Below are positions 19,971-28,884 of a stretch of 34,362 bases of DNA, in pieces. Source of the DNA: an uncultured bacterium (GTDB lineage: Bacteria; Planctomycetota; Phycisphaerae; Phycisphaerales; SM1A02). The stretch lies in assembly GCA_903919715.1 (NCBI GenBank), contig CAIXJC010000075.1:1-34362 (forward strand). The letters run 5' to 3'. Under the pieces are notes generated by a model. That model made no database searches. It saw nothing but the letters and a program-made list of their open reading frames with translations, and was not told the origin of the DNA. The first letter of the stretch is position 1, and each line of letters opens with the position of its first letter. Both the position numbers and the translations under genes were made by a program.

Positions 19971-20987
19971 CTACTTCTCGCCCGCCCACTTTGTCCGATC
20001 GACTTGCACAACAAGGCCATCCTTCAAGAAAACATTCCATGGAGGGGTGATGACCCAGGTCTTGACCTGTGACGGAAGTTCGACACGAAGCCCCGTCGGA
20101 AGTTCGTTGACGAAGATCTTCCCTTTGTATCCCGAGGGAGTTGGAAGTTGAACAAGCACATACTTCGGAGCATGCTGCGGATCAGCAGACTGCTTCTGCG
20201 CAAGGTCCTTGAGATGCGCTGCGCAGTGATTGCATGAGAGATAGTAAATGACAACAGTCGCATCGGGCGGAAAAAGCGACGTGTCTGTCCAACGGCCGAG
20301 TTCCGTTTGCGCGAGCGGCTTTCCAATCCACTGAGATGGCCGCAGAAGAACTTGTGCCGGAATCTCTTCGGGCATTTTCCAGATCACTGGCGTCGTCAAA
20401 CTGAGAGGCGTCGAAAGAGTCGACGATGGAAGCACAGCCGGATTCTTCGTCGACTCCTTCGGCTGCAATGCTTCCAAGCGGGACTGCGTCGAGACGGCGA
20501 GTATGCCAGCCGCGATCAGTACGAGAATTGCGCTTACTCCGATCGACCGCTGAGCCCGCCATGGCTTTCCCCGCAGTACGGTGAGGAGCACGCCAACGAG
20601 CAGTCCTCCGTCAACCGCCAACATCAATACGGGCGGGACTGGAAGCGCACCTCCAAAGCAGCCACAACTTTCAGCACCACTACGAATATGCAAACCGAGA
20701 ATCAAAGCGAAGAGACCGAGCAGTGCCGACATGGGAATCCATCCGCGGCGTGGCGCGAGTACAGCAAACAGTCCGACTGCGGTTTCGACTCCGACGGCCA
20801 TCACCAAGATCAAAATCGGATCAACGTCAAACGCGAGAATCGGCGCCGGCAAATCACCAGGTAACCCAACGAATGCTTTCGTGACTGCGCCAGCCAATAC
20901 CCAGACGCCTGCGAGGCGAACGAGTAGCCCATCCATTTGGAAGGGAAATCCAGAGTGATCCGAATGGCCGCTTGATCTTTGTGTCAT
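19971..20987 (-). CDS. MauE/DoxX-like membrane protein fused to a thioredoxin-like domain
   Basis: 338 residues in two parts. Residues about 20-165 hold several transmembrane helices and the motif SCGCFG (107-112) typical of the MauE methylamine-utilisation family and related membrane redox proteins. After a linker, residues about 215-335 look like a thioredoxin fold, with YYLSCNHCAAHL (active-site Cys252 and Cys255) and a TPPWNVFLKDG segment where thioredoxins have the cis-Pro loop. The protein probably passes electrons across the membrane to make, reduce or shuffle disulfides outside the cytoplasm. Topology is inferred. It lies 61 bases downstream of the amidohydrolase and upstream of the lipoprotein. 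Confidence 0.85.
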   Translation of the reverse strand: MTQRSSGHSDHSGFPFQMDGLLVRLAGVWVLAGAVTKAFVGLPGDLPAPILAFDVDPILILVMAVGVETAVGLFAVLAPRRGWIPMSALLGLFALILGLHIRSGAESCGCFGGALPVPPVLMLAVDGGLLVGVLLTVLRGKPWRAQRSIGVSAILVLIAAGILAVSTQSRLEALQPKESTKNPAVLPSSTLSTPLSLTTPVIWKMPEEIPAQVLLRPSQWIGKPLAQTELGRWTDTSLFPPDATVVIYYLSCNHCAAHLKDLAQKQSADPQHAPKYVLVQLPTPSGYKGKIFVNELPTGLRVELPSQVKTWVITPPWNVFLKDGLVVQVDRTKWAGEK

Positions 20988-21048
20988 GGAAGAGTCTTTG
21001 GAATCGCTTGGAAAACTGCTTGAATTTGAGCGTACATGGGGGATCGCA

Positions 21049-22302
21049 TCACTTCATCGATGCGATCCAACGCATCGTCTTTTCGGCGAGTCGATCGAGG
21101 GCAACGACCGAAAGTTCGATGTGTTCTTCTTTGGTGTCTTCAATCTTGTTGTGACTGATTCCATGGAGACTTTGAACAAACATCATGACGGTCGGAATAC
21201 CTGAAAGCGAAACTTCCGCTGCATCGTGAAGTGGGCCCGATGGCAAACGCATTGTTGTTGCGCACGTTTCTTGAATAACTTCATCGCACCAATTGATGAG
21301 TTGCGGATCGAACAAAATGGGATCAATCTGCCAGAGTCGTTCCCAGTGAAGATTCACATTGCAGTCGCGTGCGAATCGTTCGCTCGCGGATTTCGCATCC
21401 GCAAGCATTGCTGCAAGAGCTGTTGCATCAAGATGCCGTTGGTCGAGGGTGATTCGACATTCTTCAACGACGCTTGTCACAATTCCAGGCTTGGTCATGC
21501 AAGATCCGATCGTGCAAACTCCGCCGTGGCGCTTTGCGATTTCGTAAATTTCAGGACTCATGAGCGATGCTGCGAGAAACGCATCTCGCCGACGATTCAT
21601 TGGAGTGCTCCCAGAATGCGCCGCTTGTCCAGTAAATGTGATTGCATGGCGCTCAACACCAAATGTCCCCAAGACGGCACCGAGCGCAAGTCCTTTATCG
21701 AGGAGCACTGGCCCCTGCTCAATATGCAGTTCGAGGTACGCCGCAGCATTCTTCAATTCGACACCAGAATCTTTCACCCTCTCAAAATCAATGCCGACTG
21801 CTCGCAGCGCCGCAGGAAGTTCAATCCCATCCTTGTCTTTGAGGGCGCGAGCCTCGTCCATATCCAATGTGCCGGCGCACGCAGATGAACCGAACAAACT
21901 CTTCCCAAATCGAGCACCCTCCTCATCGGCCCAGTCGACGAGTCGAATCGTCACTGGAGGCTTGCCCTTGTACTGATGATGAATTCTGCGAAGAATTTCT
22001 AGGCCAGCCAAGAGATTCAAACAACCATCGAGCCACCCACCATTTGGAACCGAATCGATATGCCCGCCGATGAGAAGTTCGCGCGGCGAATCACCTGGGA
22101 GAGTCGCCCAAAAATTCCCCGCGGCATCACGGTGTGCATGAAGGGGAATTTCGTCACATTTCGCTGCGAGCCACGAACGGGCGGTTGACCAGAGCGGCGT
22201 GAATGCAATGCGCTGCGCTCCATCTTGGTCGCCAGTGAGTTGGCGGAGCTCCTTTAAGTCTCTGATCACTCGCGCAGGATTGAGAGGTGACGTCATCGGC
22301 AT
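21049..22302 (-). CDS. M20-family N-carbamoyl amidohydrolase (beta-ureidopropionase / allantoate amidohydrolase type)
   Basis: About 417 residues from Met at 22302 (a second Met two codons later is also possible; the longer frame to 22416 is rejected because its extra part is not conserved). The AllC/HyuC-type signature is clear: GGHIDSVPNGGWLDG with His81, Asp83 and Asp92, WADEEGARFG with Glu127-Glu128, LHIEQGP with His193, and GQAAHSGSTPM in the dimerisation domain. These enzymes hydrolyse N-carbamoyl-amino acids or allantoate to the amine, CO2 and ammonia. Next to preTA and dihydropyrimidinase it is best read as beta-ureidopropionase, which releases beta-alanine or 3-aminoisobutyrate. It is divergent from preT with about 195 bases between them. 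Confidence 0.88.
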   Translation of the reverse strand: MPMTSPLNPARVIRDLKELRQLTGDQDGAQRIAFTPLWSTARSWLAAKCDEIPLHAHRDAAGNFWATLPGDSPRELLIGGHIDSVPNGGWLDGCLNLLAGLEILRRIHHQYKGKPPVTIRLVDWADEEGARFGKSLFGSSACAGTLDMDEARALKDKDGIELPAALRAVGIDFERVKDSGVELKNAAAYLELHIEQGPVLLDKGLALGAVLGTFGVERHAITFTGQAAHSGSTPMNRRRDAFLAASLMSPEIYEIAKRHGGVCTIGSCMTKPGIVTSVVEECRITLDQRHLDATALAAMLADAKSASERFARDCNVNLHWERLWQIDPILFDPQLINWCDEVIQETCATTMRLPSGPLHDAAEVSLSGIPTVMMFVQSLHGISHNKIEDTKEEHIELSVVALDRLAEKTMRWIASMK

Positions 22303-22458
22303 AGTGTCCCCCGCTTTCATGCATCCGTCGAGGGCGATATTGAGGAAACTGGGAGACGAGTGTGGAAGATTCATGCGGACGCCGAGGACTGTTCGAGCCT
22401 CGAGAGGACTCGCCACGGCTGCTCCACAATGCGACTCGAAACTTAGAAACCCCCACTA

Positions 22459-22488
22459 TTGATCTCCCGTTGAACCTACGGTTACTAT
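22459..22488 (+). promoter_or_regulatory. Candidate promoter of preTA
   Basis: TTGATC (22459-22464) and TACTAT (22483-22488) are separated by 18 bases, a fair sigma-70-type pair. It would start transcription near 22495, just before the TTG at 22498, which favours the internal ATG at 22543 as the true preT start. The remainder of the 195-base divergent gap shows no clear second promoter or operator. Confidence 0.35.
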
Positions 22489-22497
22489 TCGTAAAGA

Positions 22498-23982
22498 TTG
22501 ACCATCAAGCCAATACTCACTGCAAGCGAAGCCGACGCAAAGATGGCGGACATTCAGTTACCGATGCGCCCGATGGAAGCGCACGTTGAGGCGAATCGGT
22601 GTCTCTACTGTTTTGACGCTCCATGCATTCATGCTTGCCCCACAGGAATTGATGTGCCGGCATTCATCCGAAAGATCGCTGACGGAAACGAAATTGGTGC
22701 GGCGAAAAAAATTCTCGAGGCAAATATCTTGGGAGCGTCTTGCGCCCGAATTTGTCCGACGAAGGTGCTCTGCGAAGGAGCATGCGTCTTGCACGACCGC
22801 GACGAAAAGCCGATTGAAATTGGACGTCTGCAGCGGCACGCGACTGATTTCGTCAACGAGCGTGGCATTCATGTGCTCAAACCACCTCAAAAAAAGAATG
22901 GCAAACGAGTTGCCGTTGTGGGATCCGGACCTGCTGGTCTTGGATGTGCGGCAGAACTCGCTCAACTTGGATATGAAGTGACGATTTTCGAGAAGTCCAA
23001 GTTGCCAGGTGGACTCAATACATATGGCATCGCTTATTACAAGCTGAAGCCACAGTTGAGTCTCGAAGAGGCAGAACTTGTTCAAGATCTCGGCGTTGAA
23101 ATTCGCTGCGGCGTCGAGGTCGGACGCGATATCAGTGGTGCGGATTTGCAACGCGATTTCAATGCGGTCTTCCTAGGTCTTGGCCTTGGAAATGGAAATC
23201 AACTTGGGATTCCAGGGGAGAAACTTCCCGAGATACTCGATGCACTGGAGTTCATCGAGCAAATCCATACGAATCCGCTGCATCAGATTCCAATTGGAAA
23301 TCAAGTCGTCGTCATTGGCGGCGGAAACACTGCAATCGACGCTGCGATGCAGTCCGTTCGATTGGGAGCCAAGCGCGTGACGATCGTCTATCGCCGAAGT
23401 GAGGCGGAAATGTCTGCGTATGAATTTGAATTCGAGAAGGCAAAGAATGACAGCGTTCATTTTCTTTTCAACGCAGTGCCGATCGCATTCGTTGATGTTG
23501 AAGGCCATGTCGCAGGGATTCGCCTGGGACGAACGCACACGGCGAAAAGCGGAAAACTCGAAATGATCGCTGGTTCCGAATTGACCGAAGAATGCGACAT
23601 GATTCTCAAGGCGGTTGGACAGGAAAAACAGGCTGACATATTGCGCACGATTTTCCCATCACTCCAAATCGGAGCCGATGGCGTTGCCGTGCGCGACTCA
23701 CTGACCGGCGCAACGAACATCGCACATGTCTTCGTCGGCGGAGACTGCGCCAACGGAGGCCGCGAAGTTGTCAACGCTGTCGGCGAGGGCAAAAACGCTG
23801 CACACGGAATCCACACCTTTCTCACAGGCGAGCGTGCGTCACTGCCGACCCAACCTTCACGACTCGGTGTTGCGAGTGGCGCATCTGGTTGCGGATTGCA
23901 CCACCCTATAAGAGCCCATGAATTGGAAGAGCAGTGGAAAAGGGCTCGAGCCGCAGAGGATGGAGGAGTCACTCGTGGCTGA
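22498..23982 (+). CDS. preT: NAD-dependent dihydropyrimidine dehydrogenase, PreT subunit
   Basis: 494 residues if started at TTG 22498, or 479 from ATG 22543. Two four-Cys clusters bind N-terminal iron-sulfur centres (from the TTG start: Cys35, 38, 43, 47 and Cys82, 86, 92, 96). An FAD-binding GSGPAG loop (142-147) and a second nucleotide loop in the VVVIGGGNTAID segment follow, as in GltD-type pyridine nucleotide oxidoreductases. PreT takes electrons from NADH and passes them to PreA to reduce uracil and thymine. An in-frame stop immediately upstream of the TTG excludes longer starts. It overlaps preA slightly, as expected for a coupled pair. Confidence 0.92.
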   Translation: MTIKPILTASEADAKMADIQLPMRPMEAHVEANRCLYCFDAPCIHACPTGIDVPAFIRKIADGNEIGAAKKILEANILGASCARICPTKVLCEGACVLHDRDEKPIEIGRLQRHATDFVNERGIHVLKPPQKKNGKRVAVVGSGPAGLGCAAELAQLGYEVTIFEKSKLPGGLNTYGIAYYKLKPQLSLEEAELVQDLGVEIRCGVEVGRDISGADLQRDFNAVFLGLGLGNGNQLGIPGEKLPEILDALEFIEQIHTNPLHQIPIGNQVVVIGGGNTAIDAAMQSVRLGAKRVTIVYRRSEAEMSAYEFEFEKAKNDSVHFLFNAVPIAFVDVEGHVAGIRLGRTHTAKSGKLEMIAGSELTEECDMILKAVGQEKQADILRTIFPSLQIGADGVAVRDSLTGATNIAHVFVGGDCANGGREVVNAVGEGKNAAHGIHTFLTGERASLPTQPSRLGVASGASGCGLHHPIRAHELEEQWKRARAAEDGGVTRG

Positions 23983-25291
23983 TCTCTCGATCAATTTTGC
24001 CGGGATTCGATCGCCAAACCCCTTCTGGGTTGCATCGGGTCCGCCATCAAACACTGCATACCAAGCACACCGTGCGTTCGAGTCGGGATGGGGAGGCGTG
24101 GTCTGGAAAACAATTGGGACCCCGATCGTAAATGTGTCATCACGATATTCCGCGCTTGATATCGGCCGTCAGCGAATGGTTGGATTTAACAACATTGAAC
24201 TTATTTCAGATCGTTCTCCCGAGGTGAACTTCCAAGAAATTGCCGAGGTGAAGAAACGCTGGCCAAATCATGCGGTCATCGCGTCGCTCATGTGCGAATC
24301 ACGCGAGCAATGGCATGAATTCGTGCGTCGGTCGCACGATGCTGGCGCAGATGGAATCGAATTGAATTATGGATGCCCACACGGCATGTGTGAGCGCGGC
24401 ATGGGGTCTGCCGTTGGACAGCAACCACTCGTTGCCGAGCGCATCACGGGTTGGGTGATGGAGGTCGCAAAAATCCCCGTCATCGTGAAGCTGACACCCA
24501 ATATCACAGACATCACTGCCGCCGCGCGCGCGGCGAAGCGAGCAGGTGCCAACGCCATCTCGCTGATCAACACCATCAATTCCATCACGAACGTCAACCT
24601 AGACACGTTCGCATCGGAGCCCACAGTTCGAGGGATGAGTTCTCATGCCGGATATTGCGGCCCCGCGGTGAAGCCAATCGCCTTGAATATGGTGCAAAGC
24701 TGCGCGGCGGATCCCGAAGTTCGCATGCCAATCTCTGGGATCGGCGGGATCTCAAACTGGCGCGATGCCGCGGAATTTATGGCGTTTGGCGCTGGAACCG
24801 TACAAGCCTGTACGGCGATCATGCATCATGGTTTTCGAATCGTCGATGACATGATCGAAGGACTCAATGCGTATCTCGACGAAAAGAAAATGCGCAGCGT
24901 CGATGACCTCTGCGGAAGAGCGGTTGCCAATGTGACCACGTGGGAAAAACTCGACTTGAACTATCAACGAGTCGCACGAATCAATCACGACACCTGCATC
25001 GGATGCAATCTCTGTTACATCGCATGCGAGGATGGCGCGCATCAATGCATTGACCTCTTGCATCCTGATTCGCTGGGACTCGATCTGGGACCTGGACGAG
25101 TTCCAAACAAGCATGTACCCAAAGTGCGCGAAGCCGATTGCGTTGGATGCAATCTTTGCTCACTCGTCTGTCCAGTCGATAAATGCATCACGATGGTGGA
25201 AATTCCGTCAGGCAAATCTCCGATGAGTTGGAATGAGTACCAGGCGAAAGTTGCTAGCGCAGAGATGAAGCCTCTGCCACCCCATCCTTAA
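23975..25291 (+). CDS. preA: NAD-dependent dihydropyrimidine dehydrogenase, PreA subunit
   Basis: 438 residues from a GTG at 23975, chosen because a full Shine-Dalgarno GGAGGAG lies 6 bases upstream and because the product begins MADLSINFAGI, the usual PreA start. An ATG at 23960 and one at 23918 are alternatives. The dihydroorotate-dehydrogenase-like barrel carries NYGCPHGM (131-138), where Cys134 matches the proton-donating active-site Cys of dihydropyrimidine dehydrogenase. Two 4Fe-4S motifs lie at the C-terminus (CIGCNLC from about 341 and CVGCNLC from about 389). PreA reduces uracil and thymine to the dihydro forms. It overlaps the preT stop by 8 bases. Confidence 0.94.
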   Translation: MADLSINFAGIRSPNPFWVASGPPSNTAYQAHRAFESGWGGVVWKTIGTPIVNVSSRYSALDIGRQRMVGFNNIELISDRSPEVNFQEIAEVKKRWPNHAVIASLMCESREQWHEFVRRSHDAGADGIELNYGCPHGMCERGMGSAVGQQPLVAERITGWVMEVAKIPVIVKLTPNITDITAAARAAKRAGANAISLINTINSITNVNLDTFASEPTVRGMSSHAGYCGPAVKPIALNMVQSCAADPEVRMPISGIGGISNWRDAAEFMAFGAGTVQACTAIMHHGFRIVDDMIEGLNAYLDEKKMRSVDDLCGRAVANVTTWEKLDLNYQRVARINHDTCIGCNLCYIACEDGAHQCIDLLHPDSLGLDLGPGRVPNKHVPKVREADCVGCNLCSLVCPVDKCITMVEIPSGKSPMSWNEYQAKVASAEMKPLPPHP

Positions 25292-25336
25292 GAAACCAAA
25301 CGATCCGAGACGGGCTAGAGGTCGGGGGAAAGAAAT

Positions 25337-26122
25337 TCAAACCGCCAGCGAAGCGTTCATCCGCAATCGTTCAATCGAGAGTCCGCCAACGACGACGCAA
25401 GTCACCGCAGAATGAGCCAAAATCCACGGGATTGCCACAGCGGGATCGAGCGTTCCGCTTGCAAGAGGTTTTTTGACAAAGACAGCCTTGCCGCACTTTT
25501 GAGCGCTTGCCAGAATCGGTTCCATCTCTTGTGCCTTGGGATGAAATTCGAGCATCAATGCGTCGACTCGAGGATCGAGCAACGCGGCCGCCGCACCGTC
25601 TGGGGACTTCGGCGAAAATCCGATCGCTCTAATTTTGCCAGTTGACTTCAGTGATTCGAGCGCAGTCATCGCGCCACCTCCGCGCAGAATGGCGAGGTCG
25701 GATCCATCTGAGTGAATCCACACAAGGTCGACTGACTCGCTTTGCAGGCGTGCGAGACTCTCGTGCACGCTATTGAAAATTGCGGAACGTGAAAAGTCAT
25801 ACTGCGAAATGCCATCGGCAAATTGCTCCCCCGCTTTGGTCGAGAGGAAGATCTTGCGGCGCACTGCAGGATCCAGACCAGCTAGCGCGAGCCCCACGCG
25901 CACCTCACTCAATCCATATGCGGGTGCCGTATCAATCGCATGAACGCCAAGCGCAATCACTTCGCGCACGAGAGCAACCGAATCGGCTTCGCTTGGAAGT
26001 TCATATGGATTGGGATACTTCGCACCTTGATTGCGGCCGATCTTGAATGCACCCCAGCCGATCGCAGTGACCGAGCGACCCAAGCGCGATGCCGTTCGAA
26101 GTGGAATATTCAGCGCACTCAT
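25337..26122 (-). CDS. Aldo/keto reductase family protein
   Basis: 261 residues from ATG 26122. The reading frame extends upstream, but this ATG overlaps the previous gene's stop as ATGA. The aldo/keto reductase catalytic tetrad is visible: Asp64 and Tyr69 (AIDTAPAYG), Lys96 (LSTKAG) and His137 (WIHSDG). The family reduces aldehydes and ketones with NADPH. Length is a little short of the 280-330 usual for the family. It is translationally coupled to the FAD oxidoreductase upstream and converges with preA. Its substrate is not evident; it may act on the product of its partner or clear a semialdehyde from pyrimidine breakdown. Both ideas are inferred. Confidence 0.9.
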   Translation of the reverse strand: MSALNIPLRTASRLGRSVTAIGWGAFKIGRNQGAKYPNPYELPSEADSVALVREVIALGVHAIDTAPAYGLSEVRVGLALAGLDPAVRRKIFLSTKAGEQFADGISQYDFSRSAIFNSVHESLARLQSESVDLVWIHSDGSDLAILRGGGAMTALESLKSTGKIRAIGFSPKSPDGAAAALLDPRVDALMLEFHPKAQEMEPILASAQKCGKAVFVKKPLASGTLDPAVAIPWILAHSAVTCVVVGGLSIERLRMNASLAV

Positions 26123-27294
26123 GCGATTGAACTCCATGAAGTCGTCGCCGCTTCCCATGGTCTTTGCGCCAGTTCCGGCAGTGGCATTTCGCGAGGCCAC
26201 CGTACAGCAGGATCTTCGTTGGCCGCTATGGACGCAGCGATTTCAGCTGCGATCACTGGCGACAAGACAAGTTTGACTGGCCAGACCGTTGTAACGCCGC
26301 CACTCGTATGCGAAAACGCTCGGGGTGGTCGACGACCGTCCACTGTTCGGGGCTCTGCTCGGTCCACGGCATAACTTGCAAATGAGCATCTTTCCAAATT
26401 GACCTTTGGAAGGACGCTTCGAAGTTCTGCGATCACATGCGCTTGGAATTTTTCCGGCGACATGCTGGGACCGTCTTCTGCAACTTGACCACCAATATGC
26501 CAGACAACATCCCCCGATGGCATGCGGTCGCTCGTCATCGTGATGCGAGTCTTTGCGCCGTCGATGCAGTGACCGAATGCCATTTCAAGAGGACCTCGAA
26601 TCATCGCTTGACGCAGTGGACGCCTCTGCATTTCGCATGCGCTGCCGGCTAACTGCGAAAGAGCTTGATTTCCAGCACCTGCGGTCAAGATCAGTTGTCT
26701 TGCATGGATCGTCACCGGATGAGCGCCAGCGATTTCGATTCGCTGAAGTCCATCTCTTTGAGTAACGCTTCGCACTTCGCCGAGTGCGATTCGCCCGACA
26801 TGGCGCTGAGCAAGAACATGCAATAGTGAACGGGGATCGATCACCGACTCCGCAAGCGTGAGCACTTCGCCGGCAACATGTTTCAGCCACGCTGGACGCG
26901 CTGCAAGGGACACTGGCTCGGGACGCGTGCGTAGCGCAACCTTTGCGCCGAGCATCCCCGCTGCGCCTGCGATACCAGCCGTCCGCCAGAGATAGCAGTG
27001 ATCTGCCATCGTGCAAACCTCGCGCAAGTCCGTCCCTTCTCCAGAAAGCATCTTCGACCATAACGCTGCCGCAGCGGCCGCCTCTGTCGCATCATCACCC
27101 GCAAGACCGCCGAGTGAATATTTGACCCCAGCATGCAGGATGCCTTGACTCGATGTCGTCTGCCCGAAACCAAGCGCTTTCGACTCGAGTAATAGTGCGG
27201 AAATCCCCTTGCGAACAAGTGCGCCAAGAAGAAAGAGTCCAGCCGAACCCGCGCCGACAATCAGTACATCCACAGTTGGCATTTCTTGGCTCAT
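26119..27294 (-). CDS. FAD-dependent oxidoreductase of the DAO family
   Basis: About 391 residues from ATG 27294 (MSQEMPTVDV, a second Met at 27282 is possible; the longer frame to 27396 crosses into the mmsA upstream region and is rejected). The N-terminal Rossmann loop VGAGSAG is followed by SQGILHAGVKY, an arrangement shared with L-2-hydroxyglutarate oxidase, glycine oxidase and GlpA-type flavoproteins. The substrate is probably an amino acid, amine or hydroxy acid, but no specificity residue was recognised. It is divergent from mmsA with 96 bases between them and overlaps the aldo/keto reductase by ATGA. Confidence 0.87.
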   Translation of the reverse strand: MSQEMPTVDVLIVGAGSAGLFLLGALVRKGISALLLESKALGFGQTTSSQGILHAGVKYSLGGLAGDDATEAAAAAALWSKMLSGEGTDLREVCTMADHCYLWRTAGIAGAAGMLGAKVALRTRPEPVSLAARPAWLKHVAGEVLTLAESVIDPRSLLHVLAQRHVGRIALGEVRSVTQRDGLQRIEIAGAHPVTIHARQLILTAGAGNQALSQLAGSACEMQRRPLRQAMIRGPLEMAFGHCIDGAKTRITMTSDRMPSGDVVWHIGGQVAEDGPSMSPEKFQAHVIAELRSVLPKVNLERCSFASYAVDRAEPRTVDGRRPPRAFSHTSGGVTTVWPVKLVLSPVIAAEIAASIAANEDPAVRWPREMPLPELAQRPWEAATTSWSSIA

Positions 27295-27320
27295 AGTCGG
27301 TCGAATCAAGATAGTAACAG

Positions 27321-27328
27321 TCACGTGA
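27321..27328. promoter_or_regulatory. Perfect 8-bp palindrome TCACGTGA in the divergent gap
   Basis: The palindrome lies between the FAD oxidoreductase and mmsA start codons and could be the core of an operator controlling both directions. The gap also has TACTAT on the minus strand as a possible -10. This is weak evidence based on position and symmetry. Confidence 0.25.
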
Positions 27329-27390
27329 GACCCGTCGGAGTTCGATGCTTCGATAGACTCTCGATGCATTTCCGCGACGAGCACCCACTC

Positions 27391-28884
27391 ATGCAAACAA
27401 CCACAACTCTCTCACCCTGTCCGCTCTTGATCGGCGGCGAATGGCTCGAGCCAAACATCGCAACGACACCCGTCTTCAACCCATCAACCGGCGAGTTGAT
27501 CGCTCAGTGCCCTGCAGGCGGAAAGGCTGAAGCCGACGCAGCAGTTGAAGCCGCCGCAGCGGCATTCCCAGCGTGGGCTGAAACCCCAGCCGCCGAGCGT
27601 GCGCGTGTCTTTTTTCGATATCGGCAGTTGATCGAACAGAATTTCGATCGGCTCTGTATCGCAGTCTGCCGCGAACACGGCAAGACGATGGCCGAAGCGC
27701 GGGGAAGCGTGTACCGCGGTCTCGAGAACATCGAGTATGCGTGCGGAATTCCATCGCTCTTGATGGGCGACACTCTTGAGATTGCGCGAGGCGTCGATTG
27801 CGAAACATCGCATCAACCCCTTGGAGTCTGCGTTGGAATCACGCCGTTCAACTTCCCCATGATGGTGCCGCTCTGGATGTTCCCCGTCGCGATCGCGTGT
27901 GGGAATACATATGTCTTGAAGCCGAGCGAGAAAGTGCCGCTTGGTTCTGTGATGCTTGCGGAACTTCTTATGGAAGCTGGCCTGCCAAAGGGAGTTCTCA
28001 ATATTGTTCACGGCGGGCGCGAGAGTGTTGATGCGCTCTTGACTCACCCAAAGGTCAAAGCGATTTCATTTGTCGGTTCCACACCAATTGCCAAGTACAT
28101 CTATGAAACTGGAACAAAGCATGGCAAGCGCGTCCAAGCGAATGGCGGAGCGAAGAATTACATCGTCATCATGCCTGACGCAGATGTCCCCAAAACTGTC
28201 GAAGCGCTTTCAACCGCCGCATTCGGGTGTGCGGGAGAAAGATGTATGGCAGGGTCTACTGCGTTGACTGTCGGCGCTGCTGCTGAACGACTGTTGCCAT
28301 CATTGGTCGAAGCTGCGAAGAATATCCGCGTCGGCCCGACGGATCGCACGGCTCAACCAGACATGGGACCAGTGATCACTGCTCAACACCGAGATCGAGT
28401 CATCGAACTCGTTTCCAAGGGCGAACAAGAAGGCGCGAAAATCATTTGCGACGGACGAGGGGTCAAAGTTCCTGATGCCCCTCAGGGCTTTTACGTTGGA
28501 GCGACGATCGTCGATCAAGTCGCCGCAGAAATGACACTCGCCCGCGAGGAAGTCTTTGGTCCAGTACTGAACGTGATGCGCATGGACAATCTTGAACAAG
28601 CGATTGAAATGGCGAATCGCTCGAGCTTTGGAAATGGCGCTGCGATCTTTACAAATTCTGGCGGCGCCGCACGAGAATTCCGATACCGCGTGAAAGCGGG
28701 CATGGTGGGAATCAACGTCGGAGTTCCCGCAACAATGGCGATGTTTCCTTTCACGGGATGGGACGATTCGTTTTATGGCGACTTGCACATTCAAGGGCGA
28801 GAAGGCGTGCAGTTCTTCACCCAGCAAAAGGTTGTCTCGACCCGTTGGTTTGGTGGAAACGCGGCGGATGTCTGGCGAAAATGA
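27391..28884 (+). CDS. mmsA: Methylmalonate-semialdehyde dehydrogenase (CoA-acylating)
   Basis: 497 residues from ATG 27391 (MQTTTTL). It is an aldehyde dehydrogenase with the catalytic Cys285 in FGCAGERCMAGS, the hallmark of the MmsA family, and ITPFNFP and LKPSEKVP in the cofactor site. The place where most aldehyde dehydrogenases have a general-base Glu reads NGGAKNY, in line with acyl transfer to CoA rather than hydrolysis. It converts malonate semialdehyde to acetyl-CoA and methylmalonate semialdehyde to propionyl-CoA, with release of CO2. In this locus it ends both the uracil and the thymine branch. Its stop overlaps the dihydropyrimidinase start (ATGA). No ribosome site is evident. Confidence 0.94.
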   Translation: MQTTTTLSPCPLLIGGEWLEPNIATTPVFNPSTGELIAQCPAGGKAEADAAVEAAAAAFPAWAETPAAERARVFFRYRQLIEQNFDRLCIAVCREHGKTMAEARGSVYRGLENIEYACGIPSLLMGDTLEIARGVDCETSHQPLGVCVGITPFNFPMMVPLWMFPVAIACGNTYVLKPSEKVPLGSVMLAELLMEAGLPKGVLNIVHGGRESVDALLTHPKVKAISFVGSTPIAKYIYETGTKHGKRVQANGGAKNYIVIMPDADVPKTVEALSTAAFGCAGERCMAGSTALTVGAAAERLLPSLVEAAKNIRVGPTDRTAQPDMGPVITAQHRDRVIELVSKGEQEGAKIICDGRGVKVPDAPQGFYVGATIVDQVAAEMTLAREEVFGPVLNVMRMDNLEQAIEMANRSSFGNGAAIFTNSGGAAREFRYRVKAGMVGINVGVPATMAMFPFTGWDDSFYGDLHIQGREGVQFFTQQKVVSTRWFGGNAADVWRK

